A stretch of DNA of 64,000 nucleotides from Hydractinia symbiolongicarpus. Lineage: Eukaryota > Cnidaria > Hydrozoa > Anthoathecata > Hydractiniidae. Position 1 is the stretch's first letter. Each line of letters opens with the position of its first letter. Position numbers and translations under genes: made by a program. Under the pieces are notes generated by a model. It was not told where the DNA came from. It made no database searches and was given only the letters and a program-made list of their open reading frames with translations. Below, in pieces: positions 37,299 to 50,239 of the stretch. The DNA lies in contig NC_079887.1 in assembly GCF_029227915.1 (NCBI RefSeq), forward strand, positions 2,914,001 through 2,978,000. The letters are read 5' to 3'.

Positions 37299-40200
37299 AA
37301 GAAAGTACCCAGGGAGTAAACTCATTTCCCGAATGATTTTTTAATTTATTTTTTCACCACTAAAACGCACCAGACTTGTAGTTTTCAAAAAGGTTTTCAT
37401 ATTTGATGAGACGCTTAATGAAAGAGGTTTAATCGCCAGCAAACGAAATCCCGCGTTTTCCCGTAAATCCGGGGCTTGGCCCGTATATTCGAATGTATAC
37501 AAAGAAAGTACCCAGGGAGTAAACTCATTTCCCGAACGATTTTTTAAATTTTTTTTTCACCACTAAAACGCATGAGACTTGTAGTTTTCAAAAATGTTTT
37601 CATTTTTGATGAGACGCTTAATGAAAGAGGTTTAATCGCGGGAAAACGAAAACCCGCGATTTCCCGTAAATCCCGGGCTTTCGCCCGTATAGTCGAATGT
37701 ATACAAAGAAAGTACCCTGTGAGTAAACTCATTTCCAGAACGATTTTTTAAATTATTTTTTCACCACTAAAACGCATAAGACATGTAGTTTTTAAAAATG
37801 TTTTCATTTTTGATGAGACGCTGAATAAAAGAAGTTTAATCGCCGGCAAACGAACACCCGCGATTTCCCGTAAATCCCGGCATGGCCCGTATAGTCAAAA
37901 GTATACAAAGAAAGTACCTAGGAAGTAAACTCATTTCCCGAACGATTTTTTAAATTACTTTTTCACCACTAAAACGCATGAGACTTGTAGTTTTTAAAAA
38001 TGTTTTCATTTTTGATGAGACGCTGAATAAAAGAAGTTTAATCGCCGGCAAACGAAAACCTGCGATTTTCCGTAAATCCTGGACTCGGCCCGTATAGTCA
38101 AAAGTATACAAAGAAAGTACCCAGGGAGTAAACTCATTTCCCAAACGATTTTTTAAATTATTATTTCACCACTAAAACGCACGAGACTTGTAGTTTTCAA
38201 GAATGTTTTCATTTTTGATGAGACGCTGAATAAAAGCAGTTTAATCGCTGGCAAACAAAAACCTGCGATTTCCCGTAAATCCCGGACTCGGCCCGTATAG
38301 TCAAAAGTATACAAAGAAAGTACCCAGGGAGTAAACTCATTTTCCGAACGATTTTTTAAAATATTTTTTCACCACTAAAACGCATTAGACTTGTAGTTTT
38401 CAAAAATGTTTTCATTTTTGATGAGACGCTTAATGAAAGAGGTTTAATCGCCGGCAAACGAAATCCCGCGTTTTCCCGTAAATCCGGGGCTTGGCCCGTA
38501 TAGTTAAATGTATACAAAGAAAGTACCTTGTGAGTAAACTCATTTCCAGAACGATTTTTTAAATTATTTTTTCAGCACTAAAACGCATAAGACATGTAGT
38601 TTTTAAAAATGTTTTCATTTTTGATGAGACGCTGAATAAAAGAAGTTTAATCGCCGGCAAACGAAAACCCGCGATTTCCCGTAAATCCTGGACTCGGCCC
38701 GTATAGTCAAAAGTATACAAAGAAAGTACCCAGGGAGTAAACTCATTTCCCGAACGATTTTTTAAATTATTTTTTCACCACTAAAACGCATGAGACTTGT
38801 AGTTTTTAAAAATGTTTTCATTTTTGATGAGACGCTGAATAAAAGCAGTTTAATCGCTGGCAAACAAAAACCTGCGATTTCCCGTAAATCCCGGACTCGG
38901 CCCGTATAGTCAAAAGTATACAAAGAAAGTACCCAGGGAGTAAACTCATTTTCCGAACGATTTTTTAAAATATTTTTTCACCACTAAAACGCATTAGACT
39001 TGTAGTTTTTAAAAATGTTTTCATTTTTGATGAGACGCTTAATGAAAGAGGTTTAATCGCCGGCAAACGAAATCCCGCGTTTTCCCGTAAATCCGGGGCT
39101 TGGCCCGTATAGTTAAATGTATACAAAGAAAGTACCTTGTGAGTAAACTCATTTCCAGAACGATTTTTTAAATTATTTTTTCACCACTAAAACGCATAAG
39201 ACATGTAGTTTTTAAAAATGTTTTCATTTTTGATGAGACGCTGAATAAAAGAAGTTTAATCGCCGGCAAACGAAAACCCGCGATTTCCCGTAAATCCTGG
39301 ACGCGGCCCGTATAGTCAAAAGTATACAAAGAAAGTACCCAGGGAGTAAACTCATTTCCCGAACGATTTTTTAAATTACTTTTTCACCACTAAAACGCAT
39401 GAGACTTGTAGTTTTTAAAAATGTTTTCATTTTTGATGAGACGCTGAATAAAAGAAGTTTAATCGCCGGCAAACGAAAACCCGCGATTTCCCGTAAATCC
39501 TGGACGCGGCCCGTATAGTCAAAAGTATACAAAGAAAGTACCCAGGGAGTAAACTCATTTCCCGAACGATTTTTTAAATTACTTTTTCACCACTAAAACG
39601 CATGAGACTTGTAGTTTTTAAAAATGTTTTCATTTTTGATGAGACGCTGAATAAAAGAAGTTTAATCGCTGGCAAACGAAAACCTGCGATTTCCCGTAAA
39701 TCCCGGACTCGGCCCGTATAGTCAAAAGTATACAAAGCAAGTACCCAGGGAGTAAACTCATTTTCCGAACGATTTTTTAAAATATTTTTTCACCACTAAA
39801 ACGCATGAGACTTGTAGTTTTCAAAAATGTTTTCATTTTTGATGAGACGCTTAATGAAAGAGGTTTAAACGCCGGCAAACGAAATCCCGCGTTTTCCCGT
39901 AAATCCGGGGCTTGGCCCGTATAGTTAAATGTATACAAAGAAAGTACCTTGTGAGTAAACTCATTTCCAGAACGATTTTTTAAATTATTTTTTCACCACT
40001 AAAACGCATAAGACATGTAGTTTTTAAAAATGTTTTCAATTTTGATGAGACGCTGAATAAAAGAAGTTTAATCGCCGGCAAACGAAAACCCGCGATTTCC
40101 CGTAAATCCTGGACTCGGCCCGTATAGTCAAAAGTATACAAAGAAAGTACCCAGGGAGTAAAATCATTTCCCGAACGATTTTTTAAATTACTTTTTCACC

Positions 40201-41400
40201 ACTAAAACGCATGAGACTTGTAGTTTTTAAAAATGTTTTCATTTTTGATGAGACGCTGAATAAAAGCAGTTTAATCGCTCGCAAACGAAAACCTGCGATT
40301 TCCCGTAAATCCAGGACTCGGCCCGTATAGTCAAAAGTATACAAAGAATGTACCCAGGGAGTAAACTCATTTTCCGAACGATTTTTTAAAATATTTTTTC
40401 ACCACTAAAACGCATTAGACTTGTAGTTTTCAAAAATGTTTTCATTTTTGATGAGACGCTTAATGAAAGAGGTTTAATCGCCGGCAAACGAAATCCCGCG
40501 TTTTCCCGTAAATCCGGGGCTTGGCCCGTATAGTTAAATGTATACAAAGAAAGTACCTTGTGAGTAAACTCATTTCCAGAACGATTTTTTAAATTATTTT
40601 TTCACCACTAAAACGCATAAGACATGTAGTTTTTAAAAATGTTTTCATTTTTGATGAGACGCTGAATAAAAGAAGTTTAATCGCCGGCAAACGAAAACCC
40701 GCGATTTCCCGTAAATCCTGGACTCGGCCCGTATAGTCAAAAGTATACAAAGAAAGTACCCAGGGAGTAAACTCATTTCCCGAACGATTTTTTAAATTAC
40801 TTTTTCACCACTGAAACGCATGAGACTTGTAGTTTTTAAAAATGTTTTCATTTTTGATGAGACGCTGAATAAAAGAAGTTTAATCGCCGGCAAACGAAAA
40901 CCTGCGATTTCCCGTAAATCCCGGACTCGGCCCGTATAGTCAAAAGTATACAAAGAAAGTACCCAGGGAGTAAACTCATTTCCAGAACAATTTGTTAAAT
41001 TATTGTTTCACCACTAAAACGCATAAGACTTGTAGTTTTTAAAAATGTTTTCATTTTTGATGAGACGCTGAATAAAAGAAGTTTAATCGCTGGCAAACGA
41101 AAACCCGCGATTTCCGGTAAATCCCGGGCTTGGCCCGTATAGCCAAAAGTATACAAAGAAAGTACCCAGGGAGTAAACTCATTTCCCGAACGATTTTTTA
41201 AATTACATTTTCACCACTAAAACGCATGAGACTTGTAGTTTTTAAAAATGTTTTCATTTTTGATGAGACGCTGAATAAAAGAAGTTTAATCGCCGGCAAA
41301 CGAAAACCTGCGATTTCCCGTAAATCCTGGACTCCGCCCGTATAGTCAAAAGTATACAAAGAAAGTACCCAGGGAGTAAACTCATTTCCCAATCGATTTT

Positions 41401-43220
41401 TTAAATTATTATTTCACCACTAAAGCCCATGAGACTTGTAGTTTTTAAAAATGTTTTCATTTTTGATGAGACGCTGAATAAAAGAAGTTTAATCGCCGGC
41501 AAACGAAAACCCGCGATTTCCCGTAAATCCCGGACTCGGCCCGTATAGTTAAAAGTATACAAGGAAAGTACCCAGTGAGTAAACTCATTTCCCGAACGAA
41601 TTTTTAAATTATTTTTTCACCACTAAAACGTATGAGACTTGTAGTTTTCAAAAATGTTTTCATTTTTGATGAGACGCTGAATAAAAGAAGTTTAATCGCC
41701 GGCAAACGAAAACCTGCGATTTCCCGTAAATCCCGTACTCGGCCCGTATAGTCAAAAGTATACAAAGAAAGTACCCAGGGAGTAAACTCATTTCCCAAAC
41801 GATTTTTTAAATTATTATTTCACCACTAAAGCCCATGAGACTTGTAGTTTTTAAAAATGTTTTCATTTTTGATGAGACGCTGAATAAAAGAAGTTTAATC
41901 GCCGGCAAACGAAAACCCGCAATTTCCCGTAAATCCCGTACTCGGCCCGTATAGTCAAAAGTATACAAAGAAAGTACCCAGGGAGTAAACTCATTTCCCA
42001 AACGATTTTTTAAATTATTATTTCACCACTAAAGCCCATGAGACTTGTAGTTTTTAAAAATGTTTTCATTTTTGATGAGACGCTGAATAAAAGAAGTTTA
42101 ATCGCCGGCAAACGAAAACCCGCAATTTCCCGTAAATCCCGATCTCGGCCCGTATAGTCAAAAGTATACAAGGAAAGTACCCAGTGAGTAAACTCATTTC
42201 CCAAACGAATTTTTAAATTATTTTTTCACCACTAAAGCGCATGAGACTTGTAGTTTTCAAAAATGTTTTCATTTTTGATGAGACGCTGAATAAAAGAAGT
42301 TTAATCGCCGGCAAACGAAAACCTGCGATTTCCCGTAAATCCCGGACTCGGCCCGTATAGTCAAAAGTATACAAAGAGAGTACCCAGGGTGTAAACTCAT
42401 TTCCCGAACGATTTTTTAAATTATTATTTCACCACTAAAGCCCATGAGACTTGTAGTTTTTAAAAATGTTTTCATTTTTGATGAGACGCTGAATAAAAGA
42501 AGTTTAATCGCCGGCAAACGAAAACCCGCGATTTCCCGTAAATCCCGGACTCGGCCCGTATAGTTAAAAGTATACAAGGAAAGTACCCAGTGAGTAAACT
42601 CATTTCCCGAACGAATTTTTAAATTATTTTTTCACCACTAAAACGTATGAGACTTGTGGTTTTCAAAAATGTTTTCATTTTTGATGAGACGCTGAATAAA
42701 AGAAGTTTAATCGCCGGCAAACGAAAACCTGCGATTTCCCGTAAATCCCGTACTCGGCCCGTATAGTCAAAAGTATACAAAGAAAGTACCCAGGGAGTAA
42801 ACTCATTTCCCAAACGATTTTTTAAATTATTATTTCACCACTAAAGCCCATGAGACTTGTAGTTTTTAAAAATGTTTTCATTTTTGATGAGACGCTGAAT
42901 AAAAGAAGTTTAATCGCCGGCAAACGAAAACCCGCAATTTCCCGTAAATCCCGATCTCGGCCCGTATAGTCCAAAGTATACAAGGAAAGTACCCAGTGAG
43001 TAAACTCATTTCCCAAACGAATTTTTAAATTATTTTTTCACCACTAAAGCGCATGAGACTTGTAGTTTTCAAAAATGTTTTCATTTTTGATGAGACGCTG
43101 AATAAAAGAAGTTTAATCGCCGGCAAACGAAAACCTGCGATTTCCCGTAAATCCTGGACTCGGCCCGTATAGTCAAAAGTATACAAAGAAAGTACCCAGG
43201 GAGTAAACTCATTTCCCGAA
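41401..43220. repeat. Overlapping four- and five-monomer duplications
   Basis: 41,401-41,805 matches 42,416-42,820 at 1,015 bp. 42,010-42,410 matches 42,822-43,222 at 812 bp, sharing aatcccgatctcgg (42,141 and 42,953). The change of offset means one monomer was lost from the second copy, or an extra one (about 41,807-42,009) was gained in the first. Confidence 0.75.
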
Positions 43221-43408
43221 CGATTTTTTAAATTACTTTTTCACCACTAAAACGCATGAGACTTGTAGTTTTTAAAAATGTTTTCATTTTTGATGAGACG
43301 CTGAATAAAAGAAGTTTAATCGCCGGCAAACGAAAACCCGCGATTTCCCGTAAATCCCGGGCTTGGCCCGTATAGTCAAAAGTATACAAAGAAAGTACCC
43401 AGGGAGTA

Positions 43409-44630
43409 AACTTATTTCCCAAACGATTTTTTAAATTATTATTTCACCACTAAAACGCATGAGACTTGTAGTTTTCAAGAATGTTTTCATTTTTGATGAG
43501 ACGCTGAATAAAAGCAGTTTAATCGCTGGCAAACGAAAACCTGCGATTTCCCGTAAATCCCGGACTCGGCCCGTATAGTCAAAAGTATACAAAGAAAGTA
43601 CCCAGGGAGTAAACTCATTTTCCGAACGATTTTTTAAATTATTTTTTCACCACTAAAACGCATGAGACTTGTAGTTTTCAAAAATGTTTTCATTTTTGAT
43701 GAGTCGCTTAATGAAAGAGGTTTAATCGCCGGCAAACGAAATCCCGCGTTTTCCCGTAAATCCAGGGCTTGGCCCGTATAGTTAAATGTATACAAAGAAA
43801 GTACACAGGGAGTAAACTCATTTCTCGAACGATTTTTTAAATTTTTTTTTCACCACTAAAACGCATGAGACTTGTAGTTTTCAAAAATGTTTTCATTTTT
43901 GATGAGACGCTTCATGAAAGAGGTTTAATCGCGGGAAAACGAAAACCCGCGATTTCCCGTAAATCTCGGGCTTGGCCCGTATAGTCGAATGTATACAAAG
44001 AAAGTACCCAGGGAGTAAACTTATTTCCCAAACGATTTTTTAAATTATTATTTCACCACTAAAACGCATGAGACTTGTAGTTTTCAAGAATGTTTTCATT
44101 TTTGATGAGACGCTGAATAAAAGCAGTTTAATCGCTGGCAAACGAAAACCTGCGATTTCCCGTAAATCCCGGACTCGGCCCGTATAGTCAAAAGTATACA
44201 AAGAAAGTACCCAGGGAGTAAACTCATTTTCCGAACGATTTTTTAAATTATTTTTTCACCACTAAAACGCATGAGACTTGTAGTTTTCAAAAATGTTTTC
44301 ATTTTTGATGAGACGCTTAATGAAAGAGGTTTAATCGCCGGCAAACGAAATCCCGCGTTTTCCCGTAAATCCAGGGCTTGGCCCGTATAGTTAAATGTAT
44401 ACAAAGAAAGTACACAGGGAGTAAACTCATTTCTCGAACGATTTTTTAAATTTTTTTTTCACCACTAAAACGCATGAGACTTGTAGTTTTCAAAAATGTT
44501 TTCATTTTTGATGAGACGCTTCATGAAAGAGGTTTAATCGCGGGAAAACGAAAACCCGCGATTTCCCGTAAATCTCGGGCTTGGCCCGTATAGTCGAATG
44601 TATACAAAGAAAGTACCTTGTGAGTAAACT
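43409..44630. repeat. Three-monomer tandem duplication (2 x 609 bp)
   Basis: The unit is a caagaatg/cgctgg monomer, an S2 monomer and an S3 monomer. Shared markers are aaacttatttccc, gttaaatg with gtacacagggag, tttctcgaacg, gcttcatgaaagagg and aatctcgggc. One difference noticed is gagtcgctt near 43,702 against gagacgctt. Confidence 0.85.
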
Positions 44631-45449
44631 CATTTCCAGAACGATTTTTTAAATTATTTTTTCACCACTAAAACGCATAAGACATGTAGTTTTTAAAAAT
44701 GTTTTCATTTTTGATGAGACGCTGAATAAAAGAAGTTTAATCGCCGGCAAACGAAAACCCGCGATTTCCCGTAAATCCTGGACTCGGCCCGTATAGTCAA
44801 AAGTATACAAAGAAAGTACCCAGGGAGTAAACTCATTTCCCAAACGATTTTTTAAATTATTATTTCACCACTAAAACGCATGAGACTTGTAGTTTTCAAG
44901 AATGTTTTTATTTTTGATGAGACGCTGAATAAAAGCAGTTTAATCGCTGGCAAACGAAAACCTGCGATTTCCCGTAAATCCCGGACTCGGCCCGTATAGT
45001 CAAAAGTATACAAAGAAAGTACCCAGGGAGTAAACTCATTTCCCAAACGATTTTTTAAATTATTTTTTCACCACTAAAACGCATAAGACTTGTAGTTTTT
45101 AAAAATGTTTTCATTTTTGATGAGACGCTGAATAAAAGAAGTTTAATCGTTGGCAAACGAAAACCCGCGATTTCCGGTAAATCCCGGGCTTGGCCCGTAT
45201 AGTCAAAAGTATACAAAGAAAGTACCTAGGGAGTAAACTCATTTCCCGAACGATTTTTTAAATTACTTTTTCACCACTAAAACGCATGAGACTTTTAGTT
45301 TTTAAAAATGTTTTCATTTTTGATGAGACGCTGAATAAAAGAAGTTTAATCGCCGGCAAACGAAAACCTGCGATTTCCCGTAAATCCTGGACTCGGCCCG
45401 TATAGTCAAAAGTATACAAAGAAAGTACCCAGGGAGTAAACTCATTTCC

Positions 45450-47310
45450 CAAACGATTTTTTAAATTATTATATCACCACTAAAACCCATGAGACTTGTA
45501 GTTTTTAAAAATGTTTTCATTTTTGATGAGACGCTGAATAAAAGAAGTTTAATCGCCGGCAAACGAAAACCCGCAATTTCCCGTAAATCCCGGTCTCGGC
45601 CCGTATAGTCAAAAGTATACAAGGAAAGTACCCAGTGAGTAAACTCATTTCCCAAACAAATTTTTAAATTATTTTTTCACCACTAAAACGCACGAGACTT
45701 GTAGTTTTCAAAAATGTTTTCATTTTTGATGAGACGCTGAATAAAAGAAGTTTAATCGCCGGCAAACGAAAACCTGCGATTTCCCGTAAATCCCGGACTC
45801 GGCCCGTATAGTCAAAAGTATACAAAGAGAGTACCCAGGGTGTAAACTCATTTCCCGAACGATTTTTTAAATTATTTTTTCACCACAAAAACGCATGAGA
45901 CTTGTAGTTTTCAAAAATGTTTTCATTTTTGATGAGACGCTGAATAGAAGAAGTTTAATCGCCTGCAAACGAAAACCTGCGATTTCCCGTAAATCCCGGA
46001 CTCGGCCCGTATAATCAAAAGTATACAAAGAAAGTACCCAGGGAGTAAACTCATTTCCCAAACGATTTTTTAAATTATTATTTCACCATTAAAGCCCATG
46101 AGACTTGTAGTTTTTAAAAATGTTTTCATTTTTGATGAGACGCTGAATAAAAGAAGTTTAATCGCCGGCAAACGAAAACCTGCGATTTCCCGCAAATCCT
46201 GGACTCCGCCCGTATAGTCAAAAGTATACAAAGAAAGTACCCAGGGAGTAAACTCATTTCCCAATCGATTTTTTAAATTATTATTTCACCACTAAAGCCC
46301 ATGAGACTTGTAGTTTTTAAAAATGTTTTCATTTTTGATGAGACGCTGAATAAAAGAAGTTTAATCGCCGGCAAACGAAAACCTGCGATTTCCCGTAAAT
46401 CCCGGACTCGGCCCGTATAGTCAAAAGTATACAAAGAAAGTACCCAGGGTGTAAACTCATTTCCCGAACGATTTTTAAATTTTTTTTTCACCACTAAAAC
46501 GCATGAGACTTGTAGTTTTCAAAAATGTTTTCATTTTTGATGAGACGCTGAATAAAAGAAGTTTATTCGCCGGCAACCGAAAACCTGCGATTTCCCGTAA
46601 ATCCCGTACTCGGCCTGTATAGTCAAAAGTATACAAAGAAAGTACCCAGGGAGTAAACTCATTTCCCAAACGATTTTTTAAATTATTATTTCACCACTAA
46701 AGCCCATGAGACTTGTAGTTTTTAAAAATGTTTTCATTTTTGATGAGACGCTGAATAAAAGAAGTTTAATCGCCGGCAAACGAAAACCCGCAATTTCCCG
46801 TAAATCCCGGTCTCGGCCAGTATAGTCAAAAGTATACAAGGAAAGTCCCCAGTGAGTAAACTCATTTCCCAAACAAATTTTTAAATTATTTTTTCACCAC
46901 TAAAACGCATGAGACTTGTAGTTTTCAAAAATGTTTTCATTTCTGATGAGACGCTGAATAAAAGAAGTTTAATCGCCGGCAAACGAAAACCTGCAAATTC
47001 CCGTAAATCCCGGACTCGGCCCGTATAGTCAAAAGTATACAAAGAGAGTACCCAGGGTGTAAACTCATTTCCCGAACGATTTTTTAAATTATTTTTTCAC
47101 CACAAAAACGCATGAGACTTGTAGTTTTCAAAAATGTTTTCATTTTTGATGAGACGCTGAATAGAAGAGGTTTAATCGCCTGCAAACGAAAACCTGCGAT
47201 TTCCCGTAAATCCCGGACTCGGCCCGTATAATCAAAAGTGTACAAAGAAAGTACCCAGGGAGTAAACTCATTTCCCAAACGATTTTTTAAATTATTATTT
47301 CACCAATAAA
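45450..47310. repeat. Six-monomer offset duplication (1,217 bp)
   Basis: 45,450-46,090 matches 46,667-47,307. Shared markers are cccggtctcgg, caaacaaatttttaaa, agagagtacccagggtg, caccacaaaaacgc, gaatagaag and gcctgcaaacg. The later copy has extra single-base changes such as cattcc→catttctgatg near 46,940 and aagtgtac near 47,238. Confidence 0.75.
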
Positions 47311-50239
47311 GCCCATGAGACTTGTAGTTTTTAAAAATGTTTTCATTTTTGATGAGACGCTGAATAAAAGAAGTTTAATCGCCGGCAAACAAAAACCCGC
47401 GATTTCCCGTAAATCCCGGACGCGGCCCGTATAGTCAAAAGTATACAAGGAAAGTACCCAGTGAGTAAACTCATTTCCAAAACGATTTTTTAAATTATCT
47501 TTTCACCACTAAAACGCCTGAGACTTGTAGTTTTCAAAAATGTTTTCATTTTTGATGAGACGCTAAATAAAAGAAGTTTAATCGCCGGCAAACGAAAACC
47601 CGCGATTTCCCGTAAATCCCAGCTTGGCCCGTATAGTCAAAAGTATACAAAGAAAGTACCCAGGGAGTAAACTCATTTCCCGAACGATTTTTTAAATTAC
47701 TTTTTCACCACTAAAACGCATGAGACTTGTAGTTTTTAAAAATGTTTTCATTTTTGATGAGACGCTGAATAAAAGAAGTTTAATCGCCGGCATACGAAAA
47801 CCTGCGATTTCCCGTAAATCTTGGACTCAGCCCGTATAGTCAAAAGTATACAAAGAAAGTACCCAGGGAGTAAACTCATTTCCCAAAAGATTTTTTAAAT
47901 TATTATTTCACCACTAAAACGCATGAGACTTGTAGTTTTCAAGAATGCTTTCATTTTTGATGAGACGCTGAATAAAAGCAGTTTAATCGCTGGCAAACGA
48001 AAACCTGCGATTTCCCGTAAATCCCGGACTCGGCCCGTATAGTCAAAAGTATACAAAGAAAGTACCCAGGGAGTAAACTCATTTTCCGAACGATTTTTTA
48101 AATTATTTTTTCACCACTAAAACGCATGAGACTTGTAGTTTTCAAAAATGTTTTCATTTTTGATGAGACGCTTGATGAAAGAGGTTTAATCGCCGGCAAA
48201 CGAAATCCCGCGTTTTCCCGTAAATCCGGGGCTTGGCCCGTATAGTCGAATGTATACAAAGAAAGTACCCAGGGAGTAAACTCATTTCCCGAACGATTTT
48301 TTAAATTTTTTTTTCATTACTAAAACGCATGAGACTTGTAGTTTTCAAAAATGTTTTCATTTTTAATGAGACGCTTCATGAAAGAGGTTTAATCGCGGGA
48401 AAACGAAAACCCGCGATTTCCCGTAAATCTCGGGCTTGGCCCGTATAGTCGAATGTATACAAAGAAAGTACCTTGTGAGTAAACTCATTTCCAGAACGAT
48501 TTTTTAAATTATTTTTTCACCACTAAAACGCATAAGACATGTAGTTTTTAAAAATGTTTTCATTTTTGATGAGACGCTGAATAAAAGAAGTTTAATCGCC
48601 AGCAAACAAAAACCCGCGATTTCCCGTAAATCCTGGATTCGGCCCGTATAGTCAAAAGTATACAAAGAAAGTACCCAGGGAGTAAACTCATTTCCCGAAC
48701 GATTTTTTAAATTACTTTTTCACCACTAAAACGCATGAGACTTGTAGTTTTTAAAAATGTTTTCATTTTTGATGAGACGCTGAATAAAAGAAGTTTAATC
48801 GCCGGCAAACGAAAACCTGCGATTTCCCGTAAATCCTGGACTCAGCCCGTATAGTCAAAAGTATACAAAGAAAGTACCCAGGGAGTAAACTCATTTCCCA
48901 AACGATTTTTTAAATTATTTTTTCACCACTAAAACGCATAAGACTTGTAGTTTTTAAAAATGTTTTCATTTTTGATGAGACGCTGAATAAAAGAAGTTTA
49001 ATCGTTGGCAAACGAAAACCCGCGATTTCCGGTAAATCCCGGGCTTGGTCCGTATAGTCAAAAGTATACAAAGAAAGTACCTAGGGAGTAAACTCATTTC
49101 CCGAACGATTTTTTAAATTACTTTTTCACCACTAAAACGCATGAGACTTTTAGTTTTTAAAAATGTTTTCATTTTTGATGAGACGCTGAATAAAAGAAGT
49201 TTAATCGCCGGCAAACGAAAACCTGCGATTTCCCGTAAATCCTGGACTCCGCCCGTATAGTCAAAAGTATACAAAGAAAGTACCCAGGGAGTAAACTCAT
49301 TTCCCAATTGATTTTTTAAATTATTATTTCACCACTAAAGCCCATGAGACTTGTAGTTTTTAAAAATGTTTTCATTTTTGATGAGACGCTGAATAAAAGA
49401 AGTTTAATCGCCGGCAAACGAAAACCCGCAATTTCCCGTAAATCCCGGACTCGGCCTGTATAGTTAAAAGTATACAAGGAAAGTACCCAGTGAGTAAACT
49501 CATTTCCCAAACGAATTTTTAAATTATTTTTTCACCACTAAAACGTATGAGACTTGTAGTTTTCAAAAATGTTTTCATTTTTGATGAGACGCTGAATACA
49601 AGAGGTTTAATCGCCGGCAAACGAAAACCTTCGATTTCCCGTAAATCCTGGACTCCGCCCGTATAGTCAAAAGTATACAAAGAAAGTACCCAGGGAGTAA
49701 ACTCATTTCCCAATTGATTTTTTAAATTATTATTTCACCACTAAAGCCCATGAGACTTGTATTTTTTAAAAATGTTTTCATTTTTGATGAGACGCTGAAT
49801 AAAAGAAGTTTAATCGCCGGCAAACGAAAACCCGCGATTTCCCGTAAATCCCGGACTCGGCCTGTATAGTTAAAAGTATACAAGGAAAGTACCCAGTGAG
49901 TAAACTCACTTCCCAAACGAATTTTTAAATTATTTTTTTACCACTAAAACGTATGAGACTTGTAGTTTTCAAAAATGTTTTCATTTTTGATGAGACGCTG
50001 AATAAAAGAAGTTTAATCGCCGGCAAACGAAAACCTGCGATTTCCCGTAAATCCCGGACTCGGCCCGTATAGTTAAAAGTATACAAGGAAAGTACCCAGT
50101 GAGTAAACTCTTTTCCCAAACGAATTTTTAAATTATTTTTTCACCACTAAAACGTATGAGACTTGTAGTTTTCAAAAATGTTTTCATTTTTGATGAGACG
50201 CTGAATAAAAGAAGTTTAATCGCCGGCAAACGAAAACCT

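Larger units (their letters stand above)
32030..41772. repeat. 25-monomer tandem duplication (5,074 bp + 4,668 bp)
   Basis: Copy A runs about 32,030-37,103 and copy B about 37,104-41,772, at an offset of 5,074 bp. Both begin with one isolated S1 monomer carrying tagctttcaaaaatattatc and gggacgatg, and both end with aatcccgtactcgg. By eye I found only seven substitutions: 32,257/37,331; 33,004/38,078; 33,501/38,575; 33,936/39,010; 35,275/40,349; 35,386/40,460; 35,655/40,729. Copy B lacks two monomers (406 bp) found in A at about 35.8-36.2 kb; its monomer 40,750-40,953 is the fusion product. Confidence 0.9.
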
